Shown here one piece after another: positions 16,135 through 25,048 of a stretch of 64,000 nucleotides of DNA. Positions within the stretch are counted from its first letter, which is position 1. Each line of letters begins with the position of its first letter. The notes below the pieces were generated by a model. That model was not told the origin of the DNA. It did not search any database and saw only the letters and a program-made list of their open reading frames with translations. The position numbers and the translations under genes are program-made. The DNA is from Mesorhizobium sp. CAU 1732 (GTDB taxonomy: Bacteria; Pseudomonadota; Alphaproteobacteria; Rhizobiales; Rhizobiaceae), in assembly GCF_039888675.1 (NCBI RefSeq), contig NZ_JBDQQR010000001.1, forward strand, positions 2,666,001 through 2,730,000, in the 5' to 3' direction.

Positions 16135-16172
16135 GGTCTTTCCGTTCTTTCTTCAGTCATGTGTCGTGCCGG

Positions 16173-17240
16173 TCAGGCTTTCGCCTCGAAGACCGATCTT
16201 GGATTGTCGCGCATCAGAATGCCGATGCTGTTCTCGTCCAGTCCGTGACGCCTCAGCCGTGGCAGGAAATGGCGCAGGATGTAGGCGTATCCGTTGCCGC
16301 CGTAGCGCGTCAGCATCATCTTCAGGAAGACGTCGTGCGAGAGCAGGATGCGGTCGAGATGCCCGCGCTCGATGAGCTTGACGATGGCGCGCGCGGCATC
16401 CTCGTCGCTCGGACATTGCACCTGCTGGTCGGCATAGAAGAAATCCATGCCGATCATGTCGTATTCGATGAACGCACCGCGTGCGGCGAGTTCGCTCTGA
16501 TAATCGAGATCGCCGTGCGAGGGGTTCATGTGGCAGAGCACTGTGTGCCGCAGATCCGCCCCTTCCTGCTCAACGACGTCGAGAACCTTGTGACCGAGCC
16601 GATACCAGCCGGGCAGGTGAACCATCAGCGGCAGGCCGGTGCGTGCCTGCGCACGCGCCGCGCCCCGCAGCGACTTTTCCTCTTCCGCCGTGAAATCGGC
16701 GGAGACGCCGATCTCGCCGATCAGCCCGATACGGATATCGGTGCCATCGACGCCGACATTGGCCTCATGCACGATCTCGTCGGCGATCTGATCGACGCTC
16801 ATCGCGGCGACCTTGGCCGGATGCGAGCCGGCCAGATAGTAGCCCGCGCCTATGACGATGTTCAGCCCCGACGCCTTGGATATCCGCAGCATCGCGGCCG
16901 GGTCGCGGCCGATGCCCTGGCAGGTGGGCTCCACGACCGTGTTCCCGCCCGCATTGGCGAAATCCTTCAGTTCGGTGATCGCCAGCGGTTCGTCGTCAAG
17001 CGTGATGTTGTGCTTGTTGACGAACGGGTCCTGGCGCAGTTCGCCGAGGATTTCGATGCACACGAAGCTTGTCGCGAGATGTTGCCGCTCCGGCGTCTTC
17101 GGCACATGCCACCAGCAGCGGCAGTCGTTCAATATATGCTCGTGCATCAGCGTGACGCCGAGCGCGGAAGCCTCGATCGGCCCCGCGACGGTCATCACCT
17201 TGCCAGACCGGACATGGGCCTCTGAAAGATCACTGGCCAT
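16173..17240 (-). CDS. Phosphotriesterase-family metal hydrolase (probable lactonase)
   Basis: This 355-residue amidohydrolase-fold enzyme has the N-terminal metal motif TLMHEHI, then IGEIGVSADFTAEEE, the VHLPGW and LCHMNPSHGD histidines and the final metal aspartate in LLSHDVFLK. Glu takes the place of the carbamylated bridging lysine of true phosphotriesterase (GEIG), as in E. coli Php and related homologues. Family members from sugar operons are often lactonases or phospho-sugar-lactonases. It lies six bases after the permease gene in the LacI-headed operon. A lactone of the imported sugar is the most likely substrate, by inference. Confidence 0.88.
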   Translation of the reverse strand: MASDLSEAHVRSGKVMTVAGPIEASALGVTLMHEHILNDCRCWWHVPKTPERQHLATSFVCIEILGELRQDPFVNKHNITLDDEPLAITELKDFANAGGNTVVEPTCQGIGRDPAAMLRISKASGLNIVIGAGYYLAGSHPAKVAAMSVDQIADEIVHEANVGVDGTDIRIGLIGEIGVSADFTAEEEKSLRGAARAQARTGLPLMVHLPGWYRLGHKVLDVVEQEGADLRHTVLCHMNPSHGDLDYQSELAARGAFIEYDMIGMDFFYADQQVQCPSDEDAARAIVKLIERGHLDRILLSHDVFLKMMLTRYGGNGYAYILRHFLPRLRRHGLDENSIGILMRDNPRSVFEAKA

Positions 17241-17246
17241 GCGGCG

Positions 17247-18248
17247 TCACTTCTTTTTCCCGCCGAGGCGGAAATTGGTGGTGAAGATGCGGGTGTTGAG
17301 CCAGATCGCCACGAGGATGATCGCGCCCGTCACGATCTGCGTGAAGAATGGCGAGATGTGCATCAGGATCAGTCCGTTGCCGATGACCGCGATGGTCAGC
17401 GTGCCGAGAACCGTGCCCAGAATGCTGCCGCGTCCGCCCATCAGGGACGTTCCGCCCAGAACGACGGCCGCGATCACCTGAAGCTCGAACCCGACCGCCG
17501 CGTTGGACGAGCCGGAGCCCAGACGCGCGGCGATCAGCAGGCCGGTAATCGCACAGGCGATGCCCGAGACGAGGTAGACCGACGCCACGATCCACTTGGC
17601 GGGCATGCCGACGCGCCGCGCGGCCTCCAGATTGGAGCCGACCGCGACCACCTGCCGTCCATATTTCGTCGTCGCGATGATCGCATAGCCGATGATCGCG
17701 ACGGCTACCGCGATGAGTGCCGGCACGGGGATGCCGAAGAGCTCGCCACGGCCGAGTGCGAGGAAGCCCGGAACGCCTGCGATGGGGATCGAGTAGCCCT
17801 GCGTGAGATAGAGCGCGAAGCCGCGCAGGATCGACAGTCCCGCCAGCGTCACGATGAAGGCGGGAATGCCCTGATAGGCGACGAACCAACCCTGCAAGAT
17901 GCCGATGAGCGCGCCGAATCCGATCATTCCGACCACGACGACCGGCCATGGATAGCCCATGGCGAGCACCAGCGCCGCGACTGCGTTGACGAGCGCCACC
18001 AGCGACCCGACCGAGAGATCGATGCCGCCGGTGATGATCACGAACGTCATCGCGACCGCGACGATGAGAATGGGCGCTGCCTGGCGGACGACGTTGAGGA
18101 TGTTGCCGAGCGTCAGGAACGTGTCGGTCATGATTGCAAAGAACAACACGCAACCAACGAAGAAGGCGGTGATGGAGAGCACCTGTGCGTGCTCACTGAG
18201 GAAATCCGCGACGGGAGAGCCGGCCGCGCGTTCGGTATAGGCGGTCAA
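17247..18248 (-). CDS. Ribose/xylose-type ABC transporter permease (RbsC family)
   Basis: The 333-residue integral membrane protein has the RbsC-type signature MTFVIITGGIDLSVGSLVAL and a later FELQVIAAVVLGGTSLMGGRGSILGTVLG, with about eight to ten membrane helices. It forms the channel of the sugar importer with the ATPase encoded just upstream. The start is a TTG at 18248 overlapping the ATPase stop (TTGA), consistent with coupling. A following GKKK tail lies in the cytoplasm. The gene is followed by the phosphotriesterase-like gene after six bases. Confidence 0.9.
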   Translation of the reverse strand: MTAYTERAAGSPVADFLSEHAQVLSITAFFVGCVLFFAIMTDTFLTLGNILNVVRQAAPILIVAVAMTFVIITGGIDLSVGSLVALVNAVAALVLAMGYPWPVVVVGMIGFGALIGILQGWFVAYQGIPAFIVTLAGLSILRGFALYLTQGYSIPIAGVPGFLALGRGELFGIPVPALIAVAVAIIGYAIIATTKYGRQVVAVGSNLEAARRVGMPAKWIVASVYLVSGIACAITGLLIAARLGSGSSNAAVGFELQVIAAVVLGGTSLMGGRGSILGTVLGTLTIAVIGNGLILMHISPFFTQIVTGAIILVAIWLNTRIFTTNFRLGGKKK

Positions 18249-19057
18249 TGGCGTTCTCCCCCGACGATGAGCTTCACGAGGTCTTCAAGATCGGTGTTTG
18301 CGATATCGCGCTCGGCGACCTTGGTGCCCTCATACATGACGGCGATGCGGTCGCAGACGCGGAAGAGATCCTGCAGGCGATGCGTGATGAGCACGACCGA
18401 GACGCCCTTCGCCTTCACCCGGTTGATCAGCGCCAGAACGGCCTCGACTTCGGCCACGGCCAAAGCCGAGGTCGGCTCGTCCATGATCAGCACTTTCGGG
18501 TTGAACGATGCCGCGCGCGCGATCGCGATCGCTTGGCGCTGTCCGCCCGAAAGCTTCTCGACCTTGGCCCCAAGGCGGGGGATTCTGATATCGAGCGCGT
18601 CGAGCATCGCGCGCGCCTCGGTCAGCATCCGGGGCCGGTCGAGAAACGGCCCCCTGGTCAGTTCGCGGCCGAGAAAGAGATTGCCGACCACATCCACATG
18701 GTCGCAGAGGCTGAGGTCCTGGAAGACCATCTCGATGTGGCGGGTGCGGGCATCGGCGGGGCCGGAAAGGCGGACCTCGTCCCCATCGATGGTGATCGTG
18801 CCGTCGTCCGGCAGATAGACGCCTGAGATGATTTTGGTCAGCGTGGACTTGCCGGCCGCGTTGTCGCCGACCAGTCCGAGGCACTCGCCCGGATAAAGAT
18901 CGAGATCGACGCCGCGAAGCGCCTGGTGCGAACCGAAGGATTTGCGGATGCCGCGCAACGAAACGCGCGGGCTTCCGCCTGCCTGCCCGTCAGGCGGCCG
19001 GGGGAGATCGCTTCCCCCGGCTCCTGCGACAGCGGTGGTCTGCTGTCTTTCAGGCAT
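18245..19057 (-). CDS. Sugar ABC transporter ATP-binding protein, single nucleotide-binding domain
   Basis: The protein of about 270 residues carries one complete ATPase domain: Walker A GDNAAGKST, signature LSGGQRQAIAIARA, Walker B VLIMDEPTSALA and H-loop THR. Many RbsA-type ATPases are double-length; this one is a half-size, FrcA-like form that would act as a homodimer. The N-terminal 30 residues are proline- and glycine-rich and outside the domain. An in-frame GTG at 19060 is an alternative start; the ATG at 19057 overlaps the binding-protein stop as TGATG. It works with the permease encoded next. Confidence 0.9.
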   Translation of the reverse strand: MPERQQTTAVAGAGGSDLPRPPDGQAGGSPRVSLRGIRKSFGSHQALRGVDLDLYPGECLGLVGDNAAGKSTLTKIISGVYLPDDGTITIDGDEVRLSGPADARTRHIEMVFQDLSLCDHVDVVGNLFLGRELTRGPFLDRPRMLTEARAMLDALDIRIPRLGAKVEKLSGGQRQAIAIARAASFNPKVLIMDEPTSALAVAEVEAVLALINRVKAKGVSVVLITHRLQDLFRVCDRIAVMYEGTKVAERDIANTDLEDLVKLIVGGERH

Positions 19058-20007
19058 CACTTGAAGATCGCCCGGTAAGGCTCAACATTGTCTTTGGTCA
19101 CGATGGTGATCGGCACCGAGATCGTCTGCTCGACCGAGCCGCCATCCGACAGCGCCTTGAGTGCATCCACGGCCGCCGCGCCCATCGCGGACGGGTCCTG
19201 CTGGATGACCGCTGCGACGTAGCCCGCATCAATGCCGGCGATGGCCTGGGCGGTCAGGTCCCAGCCGAAAATCTCGACCGAATCCTGCTTGCTCTGGCTT
19301 TCCACGGCCGCGATGGCGCCCATCAGCGCCGGTTCGCCGGTCGCATAGATCGCCGTCAGGTCGGGGTTGCCGGTGATCAGGTTCTCGGCGGAAGCCAATG
19401 CCGTGTCCTGCACGTTCTGGCCGTCGACCACGCCCGCCTTCTCGATGCCGTCGACGCCTTCCAGCGTCTTCTCGAAGCCTTCCTGGCGCACGTTCTGGAT
19501 GAAGGAGTTCAACGCGCCGACGACGCCGATCTTGGCCTTGCCGTCGCTGTTCGCCTTCACATAGTCGAGAAAGAATGCGCCCATATCCGCGCCGGCCTTG
19601 GCGTTGTCGACGCCGATCTGTGCCTTTTGCGGACCTTCCGGCAGGATCGCATCGATGGCGACGACGGGGATGCCCGCGGCGTCAGCCTGCTGGACGGCCG
19701 GCATGATGCCGTTCACGTCGATCGCCACGACCGCGATGCCGTCGACCTTCTGCTGGATGTAGGTCTCGATGGCGCTGTTCTGCGCCGCGGGGTCGTTGTT
19801 CGCGTTGAAGATGACTAGCTTGACGCCGGCGGCGTCCGCAGCCTTCTGGGCGCCTTCGTTCATCTGGTTGAAGAACAGGGCCTGCTGGTTGATCTGGACG
19901 AGGGCGAAGGTCTTTTCCTGGGCCAAGGCGGAGCCGAGGGAAAGGCCGGTGAGGGCGGTTGCTGCGAATGCAGCGGCAAGCGTTCTGCGGGTGATATTCC
20001 AGGTCAT
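19057..20007 (-). CDS. Sugar ABC transporter substrate-binding protein (RbsB/periplasmic-binding type 1 family)
   Basis: This is a 316-residue periplasmic binding protein. It has a twin-basic-start signal peptide (MTWNITRRTLAAAFAATALT, ending near SALAQ) and an RbsB-like body: NQMNEGAQKAADAAGVKL, VDGIAVVAIDVNGIMPAV, IPVVAIDAILP, then GADMGAFFLDYV and QNVRQEGFEKTLEG. Such proteins bind a monosaccharide, polyol or similar small ligand and deliver it to the membrane complex. It starts 40 bases after the LacI gene and overlaps the ATPase gene. Unlike the other binding-protein genes here, it has no stem-loop after it. Confidence 0.92.
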   Translation of the reverse strand: MTWNITRRTLAAAFAATALTGLSLGSALAQEKTFALVQINQQALFFNQMNEGAQKAADAAGVKLVIFNANNDPAAQNSAIETYIQQKVDGIAVVAIDVNGIMPAVQQADAAGIPVVAIDAILPEGPQKAQIGVDNAKAGADMGAFFLDYVKANSDGKAKIGVVGALNSFIQNVRQEGFEKTLEGVDGIEKAGVVDGQNVQDTALASAENLITGNPDLTAIYATGEPALMGAIAAVESQSKQDSVEIFGWDLTAQAIAGIDAGYVAAVIQQDPSAMGAAAVDALKALSDGGSVEQTISVPITIVTKDNVEPYRAIFK

Positions 20008-20046
20008 GGATTGATCCTCTGGTTGGCTGTTCCGTTTCCGTTGCGG

Positions 20047-21072
20047 TTATTGTTTCGACGGCGGCGCAACGGAGCTTCGCACGACGATTTCGACAGGCAG
20101 CAATTCCTCGCGATAGGGGCTGTCGGACTGCTGCCAATTGGTTTCAAGAAGGAGCGCCAGGGCGCGCTGGCCCAGCGCACGCACTGGCTGCCGCACGGCG
20201 GTCAAGGGCGGTGCGAAAAGATGAAGCGGGCCGACATCGTCGAAGCCGACGATCGACACGTCCTGCGGGATCGAGACACCTTGCGCGCGCAGCACCTCGA
20301 TCAGGCCGATGGCGATCTCGTCGGAACTCGCGAAGATGGCGGTCGCCGGCATCGCCGCCTCGAGAAAGCGCCGGGCGGCAGCCCTGCCGAAATCCACCGT
20401 ATACTCGCCTTCGTAGCGCAGAAGCTCGGCCGCGCCGTCGGTGCCTTCCATCATCGCCTTTTCGAGACCCTGGAAGCGGCGCAGCGTGCTGATCATCTCG
20501 CGCGGACCACCGACATAGAGCACGCGGCGATGCCCGTGCTCGACCAGATGCCGGCCCGCGAGATAGCCGCCCTGCACGTTGTCGCAGAAGAGCTTCGGCA
20601 CCGTGGCTCCCGGCACGTCCTCATCGACCACCACCACCTTGCCGGTGCGGTTGATCAACTCGGCCAGTTCGCCATCGTCGGGGTGATTGGTGATGAAGAG
20701 GAGCCCGTCGACATGGTTGCGCTCCAGCATCCTCAGATAGGCCACTTCGCGCCCGGAACGGTTCAGCGTCGCATACAGCGACAGCGCCTGACCCTTGCGA
20801 TCCGCCTCGTCCTCGACGGCGGCGACCAGGGTGGCGAAAAACGGATTGGCGATGTCGGGCACGACCAGGCCGATCGTATCGGAACGGCCCCGGCTGAGGC
20901 GGCGCGCGTGAGGGTTGGGCTCGTATTTGAGGTCGTTGATGGCGGTTTCGATGCGCCGTTTCGTCTCGGCGGGAAGTTCGAGCGAGCCGTTGAGGAGACG
21001 CGATACGGTGGTGACCGACACGCCTGCCGCCACCGCGACGTCCTTGAGGCTTGTGGTGCGCTCCCTCGACAT
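20047..21072 (-). CDS. LacI-family transcriptional regulator
   Basis: The 341-residue regulator has an N-terminal LacI helix-turn-helix and hinge (SLKDVAVAAGVSVTTVSRLL, then NPHARRLSRGRSDTIG) and a periplasmic-binding-protein-like effector domain with GLVVPDIANPFFATLV, DGLLFITNHPDDGE and GFDDVGPLHLF. It is the first gene of the minus-strand operon that encodes the sugar importer. Two overlapping AGTAAACCG-type sites at 21104-21132 lie 32-60 bases before its start. It therefore probably represses its own operon until the imported sugar, or its phosphate, binds. Confidence 0.92.
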   Translation of the reverse strand: MSRERTTSLKDVAVAAGVSVTTVSRLLNGSLELPAETKRRIETAINDLKYEPNPHARRLSRGRSDTIGLVVPDIANPFFATLVAAVEDEADRKGQALSLYATLNRSGREVAYLRMLERNHVDGLLFITNHPDDGELAELINRTGKVVVVDEDVPGATVPKLFCDNVQGGYLAGRHLVEHGHRRVLYVGGPREMISTLRRFQGLEKAMMEGTDGAAELLRYEGEYTVDFGRAAARRFLEAAMPATAIFASSDEIAIGLIEVLRAQGVSIPQDVSIVGFDDVGPLHLFAPPLTAVRQPVRALGQRALALLLETNWQQSDSPYREELLPVEIVVRSSVAPPSKQ

Positions 21073-21103
21073 AGGTCCCTTCCCAGACTTCGCGAACTCT
21101 ACG

Positions 21104-21132
21104 AGTAAACCGATTTACTAAAGCGGTTTACT
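21104..21132. promoter_or_regulatory. LacI-type operator region upstream of the lacI-importer operon
   Basis: AGTAAA at 21104-21109 and TTTACT at 21114-21119 form a palindrome around CCGA. AGTAAACCG (21104-21112) also recurs inverted as CGGTTTACT (21124-21132). The sites lie 32-60 bases upstream of the LacI start, as expected for autoregulation. Confidence 0.7.
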
Positions 21133-21256
21133 AATCAAATTATGCCGCCCGAAAAGAGTCAAGGGGATTTTCGCGGCAGCCCTACATCATGCGGCTGTCG
21201 GGTCGAACCCGATCGCGGGCACAAGGCGGTTTGGCAATTCCCGCTGGCGAACCCGA

Positions 21257-21339
21257 GCGAGTCAAAAAGCGAGTCAAAAAAAGCCGTAGCAAAAATATCG
21301 GAGAGGGATTGACCCGGGCAAAGTGATCACTAATGATCA
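21257..21339. promoter_or_regulatory. Direct and palindromic repeats ahead of the DeoR-headed operon
   Basis: GCGAGTCAAAAA occurs twice in exact tandem at 21257-21268 and 21269-21280. TGATCA occurs at 21324-21329 and 21334-21339, ten bases (one helical turn) apart, overlapping the DeoR start. These are the only repeats between the divergent lacI and deoR genes apart from the LacI site, so they are candidate operators for the DeoR protein. The rest of 21073-21332 shows no gene. Confidence 0.5.
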
Positions 21340-22157
21340 TAGCCATGGATCATGAGGCACGCAGGGAAGTCCGGTTTCCGCAGGAGCGCCATCGCAGGAT
21401 GGGCGACCTGATCCTTCAGCGCGGCCATGTCAGCGTCGACGAACTGATCGACGTCTTCTCGGTTTCGGGTCCGACGGTCCGCCGCGATCTTGCGTTTCTC
21501 GTGCAGGCCGGGATCGCCGTGCGCACGCATGGCGGGGTGACGGCTGCGAGCCGGTCGGGCGGGCAGGAACCGCTTTTCATGGAAAAGATGCGCCGGCAGC
21601 AATCCGCCAAGAGCTGCATCGCGAGGGCGGCCGCGCGGCACGTACGCGACGGCATGCGGGTCGTGCTGGATTCGGGCACGACATGCCTTGCGCTCGCCCG
21701 TCTTCTGGCCGGCCGGCCGCTGACGATCGTCGCGCTCGACATCAAGATTTCGGAAGCGGCAGCGACGCGCGAGACGGAAGTCGTCGCCATCGGCGGGCGG
21801 CTGCGCAACGGCTATTTCAGCGTCGTGGGCGACGAAACCCTGTCCGCGATTGCCGCCCAGGAAGAGGGCGACATCTTCTTCCTCTCCGCCGATGCGGTGG
21901 ACGGGCAGGGCATTTCAAACGTGACCGTCGAAGAAGCGAACGTGAAGCAGGCGGCCATGGCGCGCGCGCGCCGCACGGTCCTCATCGCCGACCACACCAA
22001 GCTCGATCGCCGCGAAGGCGCGGACGTTTGCGACTGGAACGCGATCGACCTCTTCATAACCGACCGGCATCCGGCCGCCGAACCGTACGAGAACATGGCG
22101 GTCGGGATCGAATACTGCAATCCCGACGCCGGCAAGCAAGGAAACAAGACGACATGA
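21333..22157 (+). CDS. DeoR-family transcriptional regulator (SgcR/GlpR-like)
   Basis: This 274-residue regulator has the DeoR helix-turn-helix in HRRMGDLILQRGHVSVDELI, followed by SGPTVRRDLAFL. The sugar-phosphate-sensing DeoRC domain holds LDSGTTCLALARLLAG, EVVAIGGRLRNGYFSVVG and the ARRTVLIADHTKLDRREG segment. DeoR proteins of this type usually repress a sugar-catabolic operon and respond to a phosphorylated intermediate. It starts the plus-strand operon and its stop overlaps the following SgcQ-family gene by four bases. ATG at 21345 is an alternative start. Its E. coli counterpart in a similar operon is SgcR, a resemblance judged from gene order and family. Confidence 0.9.
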   Translation: MIIAMDHEARREVRFPQERHRRMGDLILQRGHVSVDELIDVFSVSGPTVRRDLAFLVQAGIAVRTHGGVTAASRSGGQEPLFMEKMRRQQSAKSCIARAAARHVRDGMRVVLDSGTTCLALARLLAGRPLTIVALDIKISEAAATRETEVVAIGGRLRNGYFSVVGDETLSAIAAQEEGDIFFLSADAVDGQGISNVTVEEANVKQAAMARARRTVLIADHTKLDRREGADVCDWNAIDLFITDRHPAAEPYENMAVGIEYCNPDAGKQGNKTT

Positions 22158-22963
22158 CGAGATTCAGGGCCCTCTTCGGCGAACGCAAGCCGGTCATTGC
22201 GATGGTGCATCTTTCGCCCCTGCCGGGCACCCCGCTTTATGACGCGGATGGCGGCGTGGAGGCTATCGTGGAAGCCGCGCGGCGCGATTTGCGTGCCCTT
22301 CAGGCGGCGGATGTCGATGCCGTGATGTTCGGCAACGAGAATGATCGCCCCTACGAATTGCAGGTCGACACCGCTTCGACGGCAACGATGGCCTATGTGA
22401 TCGGCCAGGTGCGCAAGGAGATCGAAAAACCCTTCGGCGTGAACGTTCTGTGGGACCCGATGGCCTCCGTCGCGCTTGCGGCTGCGACCGGTGCGTCCTT
22501 CCTGCGCGAAATCCTGACCGGCACCTATGCCTCCGACATGGGCCCGTGGACGCCCAATGCAGGTGCGGCCATGCGCTACCGCGACCGGCTGCAGCGGCCC
22601 GATCTCGTGATGCTCGCCAACGTGTCGGCCGAGTTCGCCTATTCGCTCGACCGCCGCGAACTCGCCGACCGCGCCCGCTCGGCGGTGTTCTCGTCGATCC
22701 CCGACGCCATTCTGGTATCCGGCGCGATCACCGGCGAAGCTGCCGAAATGGCGGATCTGATCGCCGTGAAGAAGGCGCTGCCGGACACGGCGGTTCTGGC
22801 CAATACCGGCGTCAAGCACGCCACCGTCGCGGATGTCCTCAAGGTGGCGGATGGCTGCATCGTCGGTTCCTCCTTGAAGGTGGACGGCGATACGTGGAAG
22901 GCTGTCGATCCTGAGCGGGCCGCCGAATTCATGCGGCTTGCCAAGGCAGCACGGGGAGAGTGA
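22154..22963 (+). CDS. BtpA/SgcQ family barrel protein, copy 2
   Basis: The 269-residue product shares the family plan with copy 1: KPVIAMVHLSPLPGTPLYD, ADVDAVMFGNENDRPY, KPFGVNVLWDPMASVALA, GASFLREILTGTYASDMG and TGVKHATVADVLKVADGCIVGSSLK. The two copies differ in many positions and serve different operons. The start at 22154 overlaps the DeoR stop (ATGA). It is followed by a permease gene, then an M42 peptidase gene, the same protein families found in the E. coli sgc operon (SgcR, SgcQ, SgcX). Its reaction is not established; it may act on a phosphorylated sugar or nucleoside-like intermediate. Confidence 0.85.
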   Translation: MTRFRALFGERKPVIAMVHLSPLPGTPLYDADGGVEAIVEAARRDLRALQAADVDAVMFGNENDRPYELQVDTASTATMAYVIGQVRKEIEKPFGVNVLWDPMASVALAAATGASFLREILTGTYASDMGPWTPNAGAAMRYRDRLQRPDLVMLANVSAEFAYSLDRRELADRARSAVFSSIPDAILVSGAITGEAAEMADLIAVKKALPDTAVLANTGVKHATVADVLKVADGCIVGSSLKVDGDTWKAVDPERAAEFMRLAKAARGE

Positions 22964-22967
22964 GCGT

Positions 22968-23948
22968 ATGAATGCACGGCGCGACACGACAGGCGCATAC
23001 ATTCTGGGTCTCGGCCTGCTTGCCCTGGCGATCTTCGTCACGCTGAGCTTTTACGCGCCGAACTTCCTGTCGAGGGCCAATCTGAGTTCGATGGGATCGC
23101 AGTTCCCCGAATTCGGCCTGCTCGCGCTGGCACTCCTGCCGACGATGATCTCCGGCGGCATCGACCTCTCCGTCGTGGCGATCGCGAACCTGTCGTCGAT
23201 CGTCGGCGCGCTGCTCCTGAGGGCGGGACCGGAATACGCCTGGATGGCGGTTCCCGCCGCCCTCCTGACCGGTCTCGCATGCGGCGCGCTCAATGGCTGC
23301 CTCATCGCCTATCTGCGGCTGCCGCCGATCCTGGCGACGCTGGGAACGCTGCAACTCTATGGCGGCATCGGCATTGTCATCACCGGCGGCCCGGCAATCA
23401 CCGGGCTCCCGGCGTGGTACGGGTCGTGGGGCAACTGGTCGATCGGCGGTGTCGTGCCCGTGCCGCTCGTGGTCTTCACCGTCGTCGCGCTCATGATGGG
23501 GCTGTTCCTGCGCTTCACGGCAACCGGCATGCGCGCCCGTCTCTATGGCGCCAATCCGCGCGCCGCACGTTTCGTCGGCATTCAGGAGCGGCGGCTCGTC
23601 ATCAAGATCTACGCGACCGCAGGCCTCATTGCCTCGATCGCGGGCCTCGTCATCCTGGCGCGGGTCAACTCCGCCAATGCCGATTACGGCGGGTCCTACC
23701 TGCTGCTCGTCATCCTCATCAACATCCTGGCCGGCGTCAGCCCCTTCGGCGGCATCGGCTCGACCATCGGCGTGGTGCTGGCGGTGCTGACGCTTCAGCT
23801 CATCTCGTCGGGCCTCAACTTCCTCGCCTTCACCGCATTCGCGCGCGACCTGTTCTTCGGCGCGCTCCTCATCACAATCATGTCGCTTCGCGTCATCGTC
23901 GAAAACCGCATCGGCGATCTCAGAGCGCTCTTTTCGAGACCATCCTGA
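22968..23948 (+). CDS. Ribose-type ABC transporter permease, first of two in this operon
   Basis: This 326-residue multi-helix protein carries the RbsC signature as LLPTMISGGIDLSVVAIANL and a second conserved loop in GSYLLLVILINILAGVSPFGGIG. The ATG at 22968 follows the SgcQ stop after four bases. The operon has a second permease at 29141 but only one ATPase gene (27654), so the two permeases probably form a heterodimer. This one is separated from the rest of the transporter by the peptidase and kinase genes. It ends overlapping the M42 gene (TGATG). Confidence 0.88.
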   Translation: MNARRDTTGAYILGLGLLALAIFVTLSFYAPNFLSRANLSSMGSQFPEFGLLALALLPTMISGGIDLSVVAIANLSSIVGALLLRAGPEYAWMAVPAALLTGLACGALNGCLIAYLRLPPILATLGTLQLYGGIGIVITGGPAITGLPAWYGSWGNWSIGGVVPVPLVVFTVVALMMGLFLRFTATGMRARLYGANPRAARFVGIQERRLVIKIYATAGLIASIAGLVILARVNSANADYGGSYLLLVILINILAGVSPFGGIGSTIGVVLAVLTLQLISSGLNFLAFTAFARDLFFGALLITIMSLRVIVENRIGDLRALFSRPS

Positions 23949-25048
23949 TGACCGACCGTTTACGCCAAGATCTCAATGCATTGATGCTCATACCCGGCCT
24001 TTCGGGCCATGAGGACAGGGTTCGCCGCCATCTGCGCGACCTGATGGAAAAAGAGGGGATCGCCTGTCGCACCGACCGGCTGGGCAACCTCATCGCCACG
24101 CTCGAAGGCGATGACGGCGCGCCGAGCGTGATGCTCTTCGCGCACACTGACCAGCTCGGCTTCATCGTCCGCAAGATCGAAGCCAACGGGCTGATCCGTG
24201 TCGAGCGGCTGGGCGGCATACCGGAAAAGGCGCTGCCGGCGCAAAGCGTGCTCCTGTGCGTGGGCGAGGGGCGCGACGTTCGCGGCATCGTCGCCAACAA
24301 GAGCCATCACGCGACCCCGCCGGAAGAGAAGTACAAGGTCACGCCCTATGCGGAGCTGTTCATCGACATCGGCGAGGAGAGCGCCGAGGCCGTGCGCGCG
24401 CTGGGCGTCGAGATCGGCACGCCGGTCGTCTATGAGCCCAACGTCTTCGATCTGGGCGAGCACCGCGTCGCCGGCACGTCGGTCGACGACCGGGCGGGCT
24501 GTGCCGTGGTCGTGGAAGCGGCGCGCCGCCTGAAGGACGTGCCGTCGCGCCCGACCATCCACTTCGTGTTCGCTGTGCTGGAGGAATTCAACCTGCGCGG
24601 CGCGATGGTCGCGGCGCAGTCGCTCCAGCCCGACATCGCCATCCAGCTCGACCTCGCGCTTACCTCCGACACGCCCGACATGGCGCATCGCGGCGAAGTG
24701 CGGATGGGCGCGGGGCCGGCGATCTCGCACTACTCCTTTCATGGGCGCGGCACGCTCAACGGCACGATCCCGCATCCGGCCGTCGTCGACGTGGTGCAGC
24801 GCGCCGCGAGCGAGGACGGCATCCCGCTCCAGCATACGGCGCATGTCGGCGCGCTGACGGACTCGTCCTATGTCCAGCTCGTCGGCGAGGGCGTGGCCTG
24901 CGTCGATCTCTGCTTCCCGAGCCGCTATACGCACACCTCGCTGGAAGTCTGCGACATGCGCGACCTCGAGGGTCTCACCGCGCTCGTCGTCGGCGCCATT
25001 GCCCGCATGGGCAGGGACTTCGACCTCGACCGGGACCGCTACACATGA
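23948..25048 (+). CDS. M42-family metallo-aminopeptidase/SgcX-like protein
   Basis: The 366-residue protein has the M42 pattern with all metal ligands apparently in place: SVMLFAHTDQLGFIV (His), GTSVDDRAGCAVVVEAA (bridging Asp), FAVLEEFNLRGA (catalytic and metal Glu), the LDLALTSDTPD aspartate and FPSRYTHTSLEV (His). M42 enzymes are large cytoplasmic aminopeptidase complexes. Some members sit in sugar operons and are annotated as endoglucanases, among them SgcX and FrvX, with no proven activity. It is embedded between permease and kinase genes with overlaps at both ends, which argues for a role in the same pathway rather than general peptide turnover. Confidence 0.87.
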   Translation: MTDRLRQDLNALMLIPGLSGHEDRVRRHLRDLMEKEGIACRTDRLGNLIATLEGDDGAPSVMLFAHTDQLGFIVRKIEANGLIRVERLGGIPEKALPAQSVLLCVGEGRDVRGIVANKSHHATPPEEKYKVTPYAELFIDIGEESAEAVRALGVEIGTPVVYEPNVFDLGEHRVAGTSVDDRAGCAVVVEAARRLKDVPSRPTIHFVFAVLEEFNLRGAMVAAQSLQPDIAIQLDLALTSDTPDMAHRGEVRMGAGPAISHYSFHGRGTLNGTIPHPAVVDVVQRAASEDGIPLQHTAHVGALTDSSYVQLVGEGVACVDLCFPSRYTHTSLEVCDMRDLEGLTALVVGAIARMGRDFDLDRDRYT

